Source: JBCFAY01 sp038562375 (GTDB lineage Bacteria > Bacillota > Clostridia > Christensenellales > CAG-138). Taken from it: 64,000 nt of DNA. Location of the stretch: NCBI GenBank assembly GCA_038562375.1, contig JBCFAY010000012.1, positions 36,139 to 100,138 on the forward strand. The letters are read 5' to 3'. Positions within the stretch are counted from its first letter, which is position 1. Each line of letters opens with the position of its first letter. The notes under the pieces were generated by a model. That model searched no databases. It had not been told where the DNA came from and was given only the letters and a program-made list of their open reading frames with translations. Positions 35,343 through 44,156 of this stretch are shown here, one piece after another. The position numbers and the translations under genes were made by a program.

Positions 35343-36347
35343 TCAGCCTTCGTCCTCCATTACTTTAAGGCCGATGCTGTTGTCGACAAGATCGGTAAGC
35401 GCCGGGCGTGCGCTCAATTCCCCGGCCGAGTCGATCACGTCGAGCAAGCGCCCGAACGCATCCTCGGTCATCACCGGATCGGTGCACCATGCGTCCGCTT
35501 CCCGATAGCTCTTGGCGACAGCCTCGAGCGTCGGGATATCCGTATCGGCGAAGAAGGGCTGCATGGCTTTGGCGATTTCGTTCTCGGTCGCAGTCTTTAT
35601 CCATTGCTGGGCCTTATAGATCGCGCGGACAAAAGACTCGACGAAGGCAGGATCCTTTTGGAGGGTTTCCTGAGAAACCATGAGCGTCGTATAGGGAACC
35701 TCGCCGGACGCAAGGCCGACGCTCGCGACGATATAGCCTTTTTCCGCTTTGGCGAATGTCGATGCGGTGGGTTCAAAGAGCGTCACATAATCGCCGAGGC
35801 CGCCTTCGAATGCGCCGCCCATCAAGGGAAACTGAATATGATCGTAGACGGTAACGTCCACGCCGGGAGTAAGGCCGTGTTGCTTGAGCACGTATTCGAG
35901 CGTCATCAGCGGCATACCGCCCCTCCGTCCGCCGATGATGGATTTGCCCTTCAGATCGCTCCAGTCGAAGTTCTCCTCTGCCGTTCTGCCCACGAGGAAG
36001 GAGCCGTCCCTCTTGGTGAGCTGCGCGATGATCATCGGGTGGTCCTCTTTGCCCTCATTGGCGACATACACCGCCGTCTCCGGCCCCATGAGCGCTACCT
36101 CTGCGTCCTTGGCCAATAGCGCGGTCATGCTTTTGTCGCTTCCGCCGCCGGTGACAATCTCGATCTCGAGCCCTTCCTTCGCGAAGAAGCCCTGCGATAC
36201 CGCGGCGTACAGCGGCGCGTAAAACACGGAGCGGGTAACCTCGTTGAGAACGACATGGCGGAGTTCCTTTTGAGTCGAACAGCCTGCAAGCGAAAATGCG
36301 AGCAGCGTCATCAGAAGCGCCATCAGCAGCGCAACGGCTCTTTTCAT
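35343..36347 (-). CDS. orphan ABC substrate-binding lipoprotein (NitT/TauT, NMT1/THI5-like)
   Basis: This 334-residue periplasmic-type receptor has a lipoprotein signal with LAGC at about residue 23 and an NMT1-like fold: TRSVFYAPLYAAVSQGFFAKEGLEIEIVTGGG, then MGPETAVYVAN and the GGRRGGMPLMTLEYVL loop. Such proteins bind thiamine precursors, sulfonates, nitrate or similar small ligands. GGAGGAATCCGAA supports ATG 36347. No permease or ATPase is encoded beside it, which is unusual; they may lie elsewhere, or this may be a stand-alone receptor. The ligand is unknown. Confidence 0.88.
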   Translation of the reverse strand: MKRAVALLMALLMTLLAFSLAGCSTQKELRHVVLNEVTRSVFYAPLYAAVSQGFFAKEGLEIEIVTGGGSDKSMTALLAKDAEVALMGPETAVYVANEGKEDHPMIIAQLTKRDGSFLVGRTAEENFDWSDLKGKSIIGGRRGGMPLMTLEYVLKQHGLTPGVDVTVYDHIQFPLMGGAFEGGLGDYVTLFEPTASTFAKAEKGYIVASVGLASGEVPYTTLMVSQETLQKDPAFVESFVRAIYKAQQWIKTATENEIAKAMQPFFADTDIPTLEAVAKSYREADAWCTDPVMTEDAFGRLLDVIDSAGELSARPALTDLVDNSIGLKVMEDEG

Positions 36348-36608
36348 TTCGGATTCCTCCCAAGCAGTATTTTTTACTATATTATTCATTGCTCGCAATT
36401 TGGTGAAAACCATCGTAAACGCGAAGCAAAGGAGAAACCCATGAGCCGGGTTTATCGGCAGCCCAGCGGATAGACAAGCGCTGTTTAAAGGATGCCTTTG
36501 ACGCTGCGCTTACGGCCTGTGGCCGTACCTTCTCGAACCTGCACCTGCGCTAAAGGCAGCCTGTGTCGTAGACGGGTCGAATACCGTCAATCCCGGGTAT
36601 TCCCGCCT

Positions 36609-36637
36609 TTGTCACCGCCCGATACATATGCTATACT
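36609..36637 (+). promoter_or_regulatory. sigma-A promoter of the PBP-rsmA unit
   Basis: TTGTCA (36609-36614) and TATACT (36632-36637) are 17 bases apart, 68 bases before the penicillin-binding protein start. Confidence 0.8.
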
Positions 36638-36704
36638 AAGGAAAGTATTTCCGCTTTCAACGACGCTTTTAGAAAAAATGACGGCTAAAAGAGGTTCACT
36701 CGAT

Positions 36705-38840
36705 ATGAAAAAGCTGGCCGCGCTGGCTGCAATTCTGTGCGTTCTGGCGCTGTTGGGTTCCGGCTGCGGCACAAAGAACACAGGCGCCGCCGCGTGCACG
36801 GAATTTCTCGACGCGCTCTGCGCGGGCGAATATGCATACGCCTACACGCTTTTAAGCGCCTCCGTTCAAAATGACACGGACGAGCAGGCGGACAAGCGTA
36901 TTTCATCGGACGCGTTCGTCGAGCGCTACCGGGCGATATTGGACGTGCTTAAAATCGATTCCGCGGATTACGCAATCACCGCAGTCGACGAAGGCGAGAT
37001 CCTGACCAAAATCGAGTACACTCTCACTTACCACTCAATGCTCGCAGGCGATATGACGAATGCGTTCAAGATGGAAGTCGTGCGCGAGGACGGCCGGTGG
37101 CGCATCGACTGGTCGCCCGCGCTCATTTTCCCATCGCTGGAATGGGGCGACACCGTGCGCGTGGCAACGCTCTCCGCGACGCGCGGCGAGATCCTCTCCG
37201 ACGCCGTTCCCGTCGCGCAGAACGTCAACGCCACCTCCGTTACGGTCACCCTTTCCAAGGCTGCGGACAAGGAGCTTTTGGTCTCGAGTCTTTCAACCCT
37301 TTTGGGCATGACGGAGGAGGCCGTGCAGAAGCGCCTTGATGCCGCCTACAACGATTTTGTCATCGTCAAGCAGTTCTACCCCGACGAACTGGACTCATTC
37401 ACGAAGGAACAGCTTCTGCTCATCGACGGCGTCGGCATCGACCAGCGCAACTTCGGCATCTTGCGCGACTACTCCGGCGATACCCTGCTCGCGCATACTC
37501 TCGGGTACGTCGGCTACGCCAACGAGGAGGACATCAAGCGCATCGAGGAAAGCGCCCCCGATGCCAAGGGCAAAATCACCACCGATTCAATCGTCGGAAA
37601 GACCGGGCTCGAGCGCGTATACGAAAACCAACTGCGCGGCACGGACGGCAAACGCATATTTATCGCCGACCCGCAGGGAGCCCTGGTTGAGACGCTCTAT
37701 GAACAGCCCGCCGAGAACGGCCTTGACGTCAACCTCACGATCGATTACGCGCTGCAGCAGCGGGTGGAAACGCTGCTGAACCTCGTGCTTTTCGGGGACA
37801 AGATGTCCGGCGCGGTGGTCGTGATGAACCCGCTTACCGGCGCGGTCGAAGCGATGGCCTCCTATCCTACGTTCAGTCTCAACAGCTTTGCCCGCGGGAT
37901 CTCCGCCGACGAGTACAACGAAATCACCGGCAAGGCGAATACCCCTCTATTCAACCGCGTCACGCAGGGCCTTTATCCTCCCGGCTCCACGTTCAAGCCC
38001 TTTACCGCGGCCGCCGCGCTCGAGAGCGGCGTGCTCACACCCGACGTCATCTTCCCCGGGCATATCGAGGACGATAAGTGGCTGCCGACCGAGTTCGGCC
38101 CCTGGTCCTGGTCGTACATCAAGCGCGCGTCGATGAACAGCCGCACCGAACCGCTCAATATGCACAACGCTATCATCAACTCGGACAATATCTACTTTGC
38201 CTACTCCGCGCTGATGACGGGCAAGGACCTGTTCGTCAAAAACGCCGAGCGGCTGGGCATGAGCGAGGCGATACCGTTCGAGCTGTACGTCGCCCCTTCG
38301 CAGATCTATAACAAGGATGCGGACTACAACCTCATGCTGCTCGCGGACAGCGGCTTCGGCCAGGGCCAGATGCTCTCCACGCCCCTCCAGCTTGCCGCGA
38401 TGTTCTCAGCCTTCGCCAACGGCGGGGATATCCCCGTGCCCTATGTCGTCGAAGGCCTCTACCGCGCCGAGGGAACCGAGTATACCAACGTCCAAAAAAC
38501 GGAATCCTCCATATGGAAGGAAGACGTGATCTCGCGCCCGATCATACAGACGCTGGAGCCCATGCTCGAGCACGTGGTCAGCAAGGACTATAACGGTACC
38601 GGCCATAAGCTTGGGGTCAATAGCTGCACCGTGGCCGGTAAAACGGGTACTGCGGAAATCGGCGACGATAAGACGCGGGAAATTTCCTGGTTCGTCGGTT
38701 TCAGGGTCGGCGAGGAAGGAACATCCGACCCGAGGCTCGTGCTGGTCATGCTCGAGGTTCCCGTCGGCGATAAATACTCCGCTCTAAAGTTCGACATCGC
38801 GCGCGAACTTCTTAAGATGCCGCCTAAGGAGGAAACCTAA
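36705..38840 (+). CDS. class B penicillin-binding protein, MecA/PBP3-like lipoprotein
   Basis: This 711-residue cell-wall transpeptidase has an N-terminal lipobox (LGSGC), an NTF2-like MecA_N domain (about 28-150), a dimerisation domain, and a transpeptidase domain. The active-site motifs are STFK near residue 427, SDN near 491 and KTGT near 644. MecA_N-type PBPs in Firmicutes cross-link peptidoglycan and include low-affinity beta-lactam-resistant enzymes; resistance is not implied by sequence alone. The ATG at 36705 is chosen because the lipoprotein signal begins there; the ribosome binding site is weak (AAGAGGT). rsmA starts one base after its stop. Confidence 0.9.
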   Translation: MKKLAALAAILCVLALLGSGCGTKNTGAAACTEFLDALCAGEYAYAYTLLSASVQNDTDEQADKRISSDAFVERYRAILDVLKIDSADYAITAVDEGEILTKIEYTLTYHSMLAGDMTNAFKMEVVREDGRWRIDWSPALIFPSLEWGDTVRVATLSATRGEILSDAVPVAQNVNATSVTVTLSKAADKELLVSSLSTLLGMTEEAVQKRLDAAYNDFVIVKQFYPDELDSFTKEQLLLIDGVGIDQRNFGILRDYSGDTLLAHTLGYVGYANEEDIKRIEESAPDAKGKITTDSIVGKTGLERVYENQLRGTDGKRIFIADPQGALVETLYEQPAENGLDVNLTIDYALQQRVETLLNLVLFGDKMSGAVVVMNPLTGAVEAMASYPTFSLNSFARGISADEYNEITGKANTPLFNRVTQGLYPPGSTFKPFTAAAALESGVLTPDVIFPGHIEDDKWLPTEFGPWSWSYIKRASMNSRTEPLNMHNAIINSDNIYFAYSALMTGKDLFVKNAERLGMSEAIPFELYVAPSQIYNKDADYNLMLLADSGFGQGQMLSTPLQLAAMFSAFANGGDIPVPYVVEGLYRAEGTEYTNVQKTESSIWKEDVISRPIIQTLEPMLEHVVSKDYNGTGHKLGVNSCTVAGKTGTAEIGDDKTREISWFVGFRVGEEGTSDPRLVLVMLEVPVGDKYSALKFDIARELLKMPPKEET

Positions 38841-38841
38841 A

Positions 38842-39651
38842 ATGCCCGCACCGGTCAAAGCCCTTCTGGCGCAATGCGGCATCACGCCCAATCGGGCTCT
38901 CGGGCAGAACTTTCTCGCGGACGATGCGGCGGTCGATGCGATCGTCGACGCCGCCAAGATCGACGGGCAGCCCGTCCTCGAGGTCGGGCCGGGGCTTGGC
39001 GCGCTGACGGATAAGATCTCGGAGCGCGCCGGTAAAGTCACCGCCGTCGAGCTGGACGAACGGATGGTACGTTATCTGGAGAGCGAGCTTGTTCCCCGGC
39101 ACAAAAATCTGCGGATCGTGCAGGGGGACTTCCTCCGCGTCGATCTCGACGCGATACTCAACGAGCTCGGGCGGCCGTTTTGCGCGGTCGGAAACCTTCC
39201 ATACTATATCACCACGCCCATCGCGGAGCGCCTCATACTTTACGGCGCACAGGCGCTTACGCTGATGGTGCAGCGCGAGGCGGCCGAGCGCTTTCTCGCG
39301 CGCCCGAACGATCGGGTCTACGGCCCGCTCTCGATCCTAGCGCAGGTATACTATAACCCGCAAATCGTATTTCAGCTGTCCCCTCATAGCTTTTATCCCG
39401 CGCCCGAGGTGTTTTCGACCGTGCTGAACCTGAGCGAGCGCAGTTGCGCACTCGACCGCCGGGCATTGTCGCGCCTGCTCGAAGCATCCTTCCGTATGCG
39501 AAGAAAAACCCTAAAGAACAACCTGCTGCCGTTGGGCATTGAGCCCTCGCTGCTCGAAGAACTGCTTCGGGGGATGGGGCTCGCCCCGGATGCGCGGGCA
39601 CAGGCGCTTTCCCCGGAACAGTTCGTAGCGCTGGCGCTCGCCTTAAGGTAA
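38842..39651 (+). CDS. rsmA: 16S rRNA dimethyladenosine transferase RsmA (KsgA)
   Basis: This 269-residue methyltransferase dimethylates two adjacent adenosines in the 3' hairpin of 16S rRNA. It shows the RsmA signatures ALGQNFLAD (19-27), SAM-binding VLEVGPGLGALT, and catalytic NLPYYITTP. AAGGAGG lies just inside the end of the preceding PBP gene, so the two are coupled. The last codons and stop (CTTAAGGTAA) coincide with the left end of a long inverted-repeat element, suggesting the element's insertion re-wrote the C-terminus. The protein still has full family length. Confidence 0.94.
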   Translation: MPAPVKALLAQCGITPNRALGQNFLADDAAVDAIVDAAKIDGQPVLEVGPGLGALTDKISERAGKVTAVELDERMVRYLESELVPRHKNLRIVQGDFLRVDLDAILNELGRPFCAVGNLPYYITTPIAERLILYGAQALTLMVQREAAERFLARPNDRVYGPLSILAQVYYNPQIVFQLSPHSFYPAPEVFSTVLNLSERSCALDRRALSRLLEASFRMRRKTLKNNLLPLGIEPSLLEELLRGMGLAPDARAQALSPEQFVALALALR

Positions 39652-39924
39652 AGGGAATCGAACCCATACGCCGCAAAGCCGCAATTTTGGCGCATTTCAT
39701 CGTCATCGTCGGTCGGAATAGCCACCGGCTATGCCTCTCTCCTCTTCCTTGAACTGCATCCAAAATTGCAGCTTTGCGATCGAAGAGTTTAAAGGGCAGC
39801 GAAGTGCGACAGCGCAAGGCAGCGGTACGAAGTCGTAGTGGTGCTACGGTGAGTACCGATAACGCGGCGATGGCGTGCTTCCCTACCCTTTAAACCGCAT
39901 AGGTTCGACTCCCTTTACCTTAGG
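39641..39924. repeat. cloverleaf-forming inverted-repeat element at the rsmA 3' end
   Basis: The outer arms, from 39641 (CCTTAAGGTAAAGGGAATCG...) and to 39924 (...CGACTCCCTTTACCTTAGG), are complementary over about 25 bases. Inside are two further arms: one pairs 39674-39698 with 39752-39777 (cores GCAATTTTGG and CCAAAATTGC), holding the hairpin ATAGCC/GGCTAT at 39719-39733; the other pairs GTTTAAAGGG at 39787-39796 with CCCTTTAAAC near 39885-39895. Each end resembles a tRNA T-arm (GGTTCGA-TCC). No protein is encoded. It looks like a MITE-like mobile or structured-RNA element inserted over the rsmA stop codon. Confidence 0.7.
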
Positions 39925-40108
39925 CATGTGATCCGATCGGGGCATACCGAGGCTGCGCACGGCACCCGAACCATATCATCGTTCGATCAGATCCATAAAG
40001 AACGTGCAGACTGCATCAAAATAATCGTATATCGGCGTTTTTCCCTGGAAATCCTTCAACAAAAGATATATACTTTCAACAGAATAACAGTAAACAGGAT
40101 AAAAGGTT

Positions 40109-40906
40109 ATGCTAATCGACTTTCATACCCATGCGTTCCCCGATGCGATGGCGGACCGCACCATGCAAACATTATCGAGGGTCAGCGGCCTCGAGCCCGA
40201 AACCGACGGCACGCTCGACGCGCTCAATAAAAAGATGGATGAGTGGGGCACGGACTATTTCGTGCTGCACAATATTGCAACACGGCCCTCGCAGCAGACC
40301 ACGATCAACAACTACGCGGCGTCGATTCAGGGCGGCCGCATGTTTTGTTTCGGCACGGTTCATCCCGACGCGCCGGACGCGGTGCAGGAGGTTGAGCGCA
40401 TCGCCGAGCTCGGTCTTTCAGGGGTAAAACTTCACCCCGATTATCAGGATTTTTTCATCCAGGAGCCCAGGATGAACGCCGTCTATGACGCGATCGAGCA
40501 GCTCGGGCTGCCGGTGCTCTTCCACGCCGGATACGATCCCCTTTCGCCCGATTTGATCCACGCCACGCCCGAGGGCGTCGCGGACGTCAACCGCCGTTTC
40601 CCGCGCATGCGCGTGATCGCCGCACACCTGGGCGGCATAGCGGATCTGCCCGCGCAGCGGGCGGCGCTTCTCGGAAGGGATGTGTATCTCGATATCTCAG
40701 TAACCCTGTGGCGGACAACCCCGGAGGAATTCAGGGATGTCGTTTTCGACCACGGTATCGAACGCATTCTTTTCGGGAGCGATTGCCCGTGGGGCAACTC
40801 GCCGGATAACCTGGAACGGCTTGACCGGATCGGTTTGACCCAACAGGAGAAAAACGCGATCTGCTACAACAACGCCGCAAAGATTCTGGGCTTGCCCTGC
40901 ATTTGA
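40109..40906 (+). CDS. amidohydrolase-2 family metal-dependent hydrolase
   Basis: This 265-residue TIM-barrel enzyme has the metal motif DFHTHAF (5-11), GVKLHPDYQDF, VLFHAGYDP with a His, the AAHLGG His, and the catalytic Asp in ILFGSDCPWG. The family includes decarboxylases and hydrolases such as ACMSD-type enzymes. ATG 40109 has a weak AAAGG ribosome binding site. It stands alone, 185 bases beyond the inverted-repeat element, with its end facing the Cys-rich gene. The substrate is unknown. Confidence 0.85.
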   Translation: MLIDFHTHAFPDAMADRTMQTLSRVSGLEPETDGTLDALNKKMDEWGTDYFVLHNIATRPSQQTTINNYAASIQGGRMFCFGTVHPDAPDAVQEVERIAELGLSGVKLHPDYQDFFIQEPRMNAVYDAIEQLGLPVLFHAGYDPLSPDLIHATPEGVADVNRRFPRMRVIAAHLGGIADLPAQRAALLGRDVYLDISVTLWRTTPEEFRDVVFDHGIERILFGSDCPWGNSPDNLERLDRIGLTQQEKNAICYNNAAKILGLPCI

Positions 40907-40973
40907 TCAGGGCGGCGGATGGATCCGCCGGATTCTCCCGATCCATCCGGCTGCGCCTTTATAGCATGAAAAC

Positions 40974-40998
40974 AACGCCGGGCGACGCGCCCGGCGTT
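40974..40998. terminator. terminator between the amidohydrolase and Cys-rich genes
   Basis: AACGCCGGGCG and CGCCCGGCGTT form an 11-bp stem with an ACG loop. On the minus strand it is followed by GTTTTCATG, so it mainly ends the Cys-rich gene; the plus-strand T-run is poor. Confidence 0.75.
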
Positions 40999-41022
40999 CG
41001 GTCCCCTATGGAACTGCGGACC

Positions 41023-41310
41023 TTAGCACCAGCCGCAAGCGCCGCTCCAGTGCCAATGAACGCAATTGCTGCACCCGCAGTTCGCGCCGCAGCCGCAATT
41101 CACGCCGCAGCCGCAACCGCAGCCGGAATGCCATCCGCAATTCAGATTATTATTGCAATCCCACCATCCGCAGTTTGAGCAGCCCCAGCCGTTCCACCAC
41201 GGCGAGAAGCATCCGCCCGGCTGGCAGGAACAAAGATTGTTCGTGTAACCCCTGCCGTAAAAATTGCCGCGAGGAATGCAGGACGCGCCCACATTAAACC
41301 ATGATCCCAT
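41023..41310 (-). CDS. Cys/Trp/Gly/Asn-rich small protein, possible spore-surface protein
   Basis: This 95-residue protein has a highly biased composition: some 18 cysteines plus many Trp, Gly and Asn, with the C-terminal half made of CGCG-x-NCGCGANCGC-like repeats and the end GACGWC. There is no signal peptide or membrane helix. GGAGGT with eight-base spacing fixes ATG 41310. Upstream lies AACC, 16 bases, CATAATATA, matching the sigma-K promoter consensus (mACm - 16 - CATAnnnTA). I infer a late mother-cell product, such as a coat or exosporium protein cross-linked by disulfides; metal binding or a peptide precursor are alternatives. I know no named family. Confidence 0.6.
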   Translation of the reverse strand: MGSWFNVGASCIPRGNFYGRGYTNNLCSCQPGGCFSPWWNGWGCSNCGWWDCNNNLNCGWHSGCGCGCGVNCGCGANCGCSNCVHWHWSGACGWC

Positions 41311-41342
41311 GAAATCCACCTCCCCGAGAGCGTGTGATATCA

Positions 41343-41371
41343 TATATTATGGCTAAGCGCGCGCAATGGTT
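41343..41371 (-). promoter_or_regulatory. sigma-K-like promoter of the Cys-rich gene
   Basis: On the minus strand AACC (41371-41368), a 16-base spacer and CATAATATA (41351-41343) match the sigma-K consensus. The predicted start would leave a leader of about 25 bases containing the GGAGGT ribosome binding site. Confidence 0.5.
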
Positions 41372-41510
41372 CATCCATATATAGAAACTTTTCCCGCGCA
41401 ATGTTTGGAATTGCCCGGATCGCCGTTATCTTAAGGACGCGGATTTCGCGCGCAGCGCAGGCGTCGCCGGCGAATGCGTCTCAGCGTTGCGCAAAAACAA
41501 CATCGTGCCG

Positions 41511-42482
41511 CTATTCATCCGGCATTTTGCGGTACCCGGTTTCAAAGTCCACCTCGCATTCGAGCGCCCGACCGCTCAAAAACCGCCTGAGGTTTTCCGC
41601 CGCCCGCGCCGCGATCCTGTCGCGCGTCCGCTCGAGCTGGAATCCGGCCGAAATATGGGGCGTGATAAGGACGTTCTTCATTCCCCAGAGCGCATGCTCC
41701 GGCGGAAGCGGTTCGGGATCCGTCACATCCAATGCCGCTCCGCCGATCCGCCCGGAATCAAGGGCGCTCACGAGCGCTTCCGTATCGACCGCCGACCCGC
41801 GGCCAACGTTCAAGAGGGTCGCGCCCGGCTTGCAATAGGAAAACAGCTTCGCGTCGAAAAGACTCCGCGTACTCGATGTTTCCGGAAGGCAAAGCGCGAT
41901 GATATCCGCCCGCGGAAGCGCTTTTTCAAGCTCATCCATGCTTGAGAGCTCGTCGATGTATTCCGGTTTTTCCCGCCTCGTGCGGCGCACACCGATCGTA
42001 TACGCCCCGAGCGCATGGATCTTTCGGGCGAACTCCCCTCCGATGTCCCCTAGGCCCAATATCAGCGCCGTCGAGCCGTCGATGCATTTGACCTCGTCCT
42101 GGCTGCGCCAGACGCGGGCCTTTTGATTCTCATAATACTCATTAAACCGCTTTAAAAGCATCAGCAGCACCCCGAGCATGTGCTCCGAGATCGCCGGGCC
42201 GAAAGCGCCGGTCGCACTGGCAAGCTTGGTTTTAGGAAAGAGCACCCCTGGCGCGATATATTCGTCCGCTCCCGCGCTGTAGAGTTGCAAGAACAACAGC
42301 CGCTCGGACGCGCGGATTTTATTCGGCGACACATTCCCGATGATGATGTCCGCATTTTGTATCGTCTGCTCGGTCGCTGCGCTCCTCCTGCAGTATTCAA
42401 ACTCCGCCTCGGGCGCCGCCGCTTCGATGAGCTCGCGCTGGCGCGCCGAGGTGGGAAGCGTTACAAGGATATGATAGCGCAT
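41511..42482 (-). CDS. D-isomer-specific 2-hydroxyacid dehydrogenase
   Basis: This 323-residue NAD-dependent enzyme interconverts a 2-oxoacid and a D-2-hydroxyacid. The Rossmann loop is GLGDIGGEFA, and the catalytic triad appears as Arg in NVGRGSAVDT, Glu in DVTDPEPLP and His in TPHISAG. The overall length is normal. AGGAGGATTC precedes the ATG. It has no operon partner; a 200-base gap separates it from the Cys-rich gene. The substrate (glycerate, lactate or other) cannot be told. Confidence 0.9.
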   Translation of the reverse strand: MRYHILVTLPTSARQRELIEAAAPEAEFEYCRRSAATEQTIQNADIIIGNVSPNKIRASERLLFLQLYSAGADEYIAPGVLFPKTKLASATGAFGPAISEHMLGVLLMLLKRFNEYYENQKARVWRSQDEVKCIDGSTALILGLGDIGGEFARKIHALGAYTIGVRRTRREKPEYIDELSSMDELEKALPRADIIALCLPETSSTRSLFDAKLFSYCKPGATLLNVGRGSAVDTEALVSALDSGRIGGAALDVTDPEPLPPEHALWGMKNVLITPHISAGFQLERTRDRIAARAAENLRRFLSGRALECEVDFETGYRKMPDE

Positions 42483-43107
42483 TTGAATCCTCCTGCTGCC
42501 GTTGTGACTAGTATTATACCGTCTATGCCTCGCGGCTTACAAGGTTTATGGCACGCAATCACCTTTCAATCCGTGCTGCGCGCAGGATTTCATGAAACCC
42601 CGAACATCCCCCGCCTCGAAGCATCCCAAAATTGCATATCGCCGATATTCCATTGCAGCCCATGCTTATGGCGCGCAAATACTCACATAGATTTAACTTG
42701 GGGTTTACGCGGCCGAAAGTATAGTATATCATTATCTTGTTCGGGTTTTCCAGCCGGGCGGCATTGCATGTGATAATTGGCGCTTTGAGCCGCGCAATGC
42801 GGAACTCTGCGCCGTATCGGTGCGCTTGCGCTCGGCGGTCGTGGCTCCAATCGGCTGCTTCCCCTATTCGGAAGCGCAGGCGGGCACCGTGTTCCGTTTG
42901 GCCAAATGGGTCTGTCCAAACCGGATTTTGCATACACGGCCGCATCGGTATGCACAATACGAAGAGCAGCCCTCGTGGGATGGCGCAGAACCCATCCCGC
43001 TGCCAGCCACGGGATGATCCGAGCCGTAGAGCGGAGCAGTGTGTAAAATCTGCGGCGTGTATTTGTTCGCACTTACCGCCGCTTATGCGTATGTAGTTGG
43101 GAGGATT
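42483..43107. other. divergent spacer with no recognised gene
   Basis: These 625 bases separate the hydroxyacid dehydrogenase from the phosphate permease. Frames of 65-100 codons exist but lack ribosome binding sites and family features. The composition in the right half is coding-like, so a decayed gene is possible. I see no RNA gene or insertion sequence ends. Confidence 0.4.
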
Positions 43108-44127
43108 ATGAGCCAGATAGCTTTTATTATCAGCATTGTTCTCGTACTTGGGGTGGTATTTGTCAACGGTTGGACCGATGCGCCCAACGCCATCGGCACC
43201 GCGGTGGCGACGCGTGTGCTCCCGCCGCGATTCGCGATCCTGATGGCGATGGTGTTCAATTTTCTCGGCGTGCTTTTGATGACGCTCGTGAGCGCCGAAG
43301 TAGCCGAAACCATCACGCAGATGGTGGATTTTGGCCCCGATAAAGGCGAAGCGCTCATCGCGCTGACGGCGGCGATGTTCGCCATCGTCGTCTGGGCGGT
43401 AGCCGCATGGTGGTTCGGCATCCCGACCAGCGAGAGCCACGCGCTGATCGCCGGACTCACGGGCGCGGCCATGGCCATGGGCGGTTTGGACGCCGTACAC
43501 ATGGATCAGTGGAGCAAAGTGCTCATCGGCCTCGGCATCTCCTCGGTGCTCGGCTTCGGCGGCGGTTATTTCATCGCGCGCGTGCTCGAGAACGTATGCC
43601 GAAAATTCCCCCGCAGCAAAACGCGCGGTCTTTTCGTGAAGGGACAAGCAGGTTCGGCCGCGCTGATGGCGTTCCTGCACGGCGCGCAGGACGGGCAGAA
43701 ATTCATGGGCGTGTTTATGCTCGCGCTCTTCCTGAACGGATATGCCTCGCAAAATGCAAGCGGAACGTTTACCATCCCTCTCTGGGTGATGCTGCTCTGT
43801 TCCGTCGTGATGGGGCTCGGCACGCTCTTGGGCGGTCAGCGCATCATCAAAACCGTGGGCATGGATATGGTCAAGCTGCAGACCTATCAGGGGTTCGCGT
43901 CCGATCTGGCGGCGGGTCTCTGCCTGTTGTTTTCGACGCTCTTCGGCATCCCGGTTTCCACCACCCATACCAAAACCACCGCGATCATGGGCGTGGGCGC
44001 AAGCCACAGACTTAAGAGCGTAAACTGGAAAATCGCTTTTGAGATGATCTATGCCTGGGTGCTGACATTCCCGGGCTGCGGCTTGATCGGCTATCTGATG
44101 GCCAAGCTGCTCGTCGCTTTATTCTAA
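43108..44127 (+). CDS. pit: Pit-family low-affinity phosphate permease
   Basis: This 339-residue inorganic phosphate transporter has about ten membrane helices. The two family repeats are seen as FVNGWTDAPNAIGTAVATRVL near the N-terminus and FGIPVSTTHTKTTAIMGVG near the C-terminus, plus GIPTSESHALI. GGGAGGATT precedes ATG 43108. Its partner, the DUF47 protein, follows after 29 bases, the classical pair. Phosphate is probably taken up as a metal-phosphate complex with proton movement. Confidence 0.93.
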   Translation: MSQIAFIISIVLVLGVVFVNGWTDAPNAIGTAVATRVLPPRFAILMAMVFNFLGVLLMTLVSAEVAETITQMVDFGPDKGEALIALTAAMFAIVVWAVAAWWFGIPTSESHALIAGLTGAAMAMGGLDAVHMDQWSKVLIGLGISSVLGFGGGYFIARVLENVCRKFPRSKTRGLFVKGQAGSAALMAFLHGAQDGQKFMGVFMLALFLNGYASQNASGTFTIPLWVMLLCSVVMGLGTLLGGQRIIKTVGMDMVKLQTYQGFASDLAAGLCLLFSTLFGIPVSTTHTKTTAIMGVGASHRLKSVNWKIAFEMIYAWVLTFPGCGLIGYLMAKLLVALF

Positions 44128-44156
44128 CAAAACCAGCCGAAAGAACGGAGGAACTT

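Noticed and set aside
39657..39924. tRNA gene suggested by GGTTCGA-like sequences at the ends of the rsmA-adjacent element
   Set aside because: No matching acceptor, D-arm or anticodon arm is present; the T-arm-like words are part of the inverted repeat.
42820..43017. Plus-strand frame in the spacer before pit
   Set aside because: No ribosome binding site or recognisable family; at most a decayed gene.
42559..44007. Minus-strand frame of 482 codons across the pit gene
   Set aside because: Mostly antisense to the phosphate permease, with a His/Arg-rich composition and no motif.
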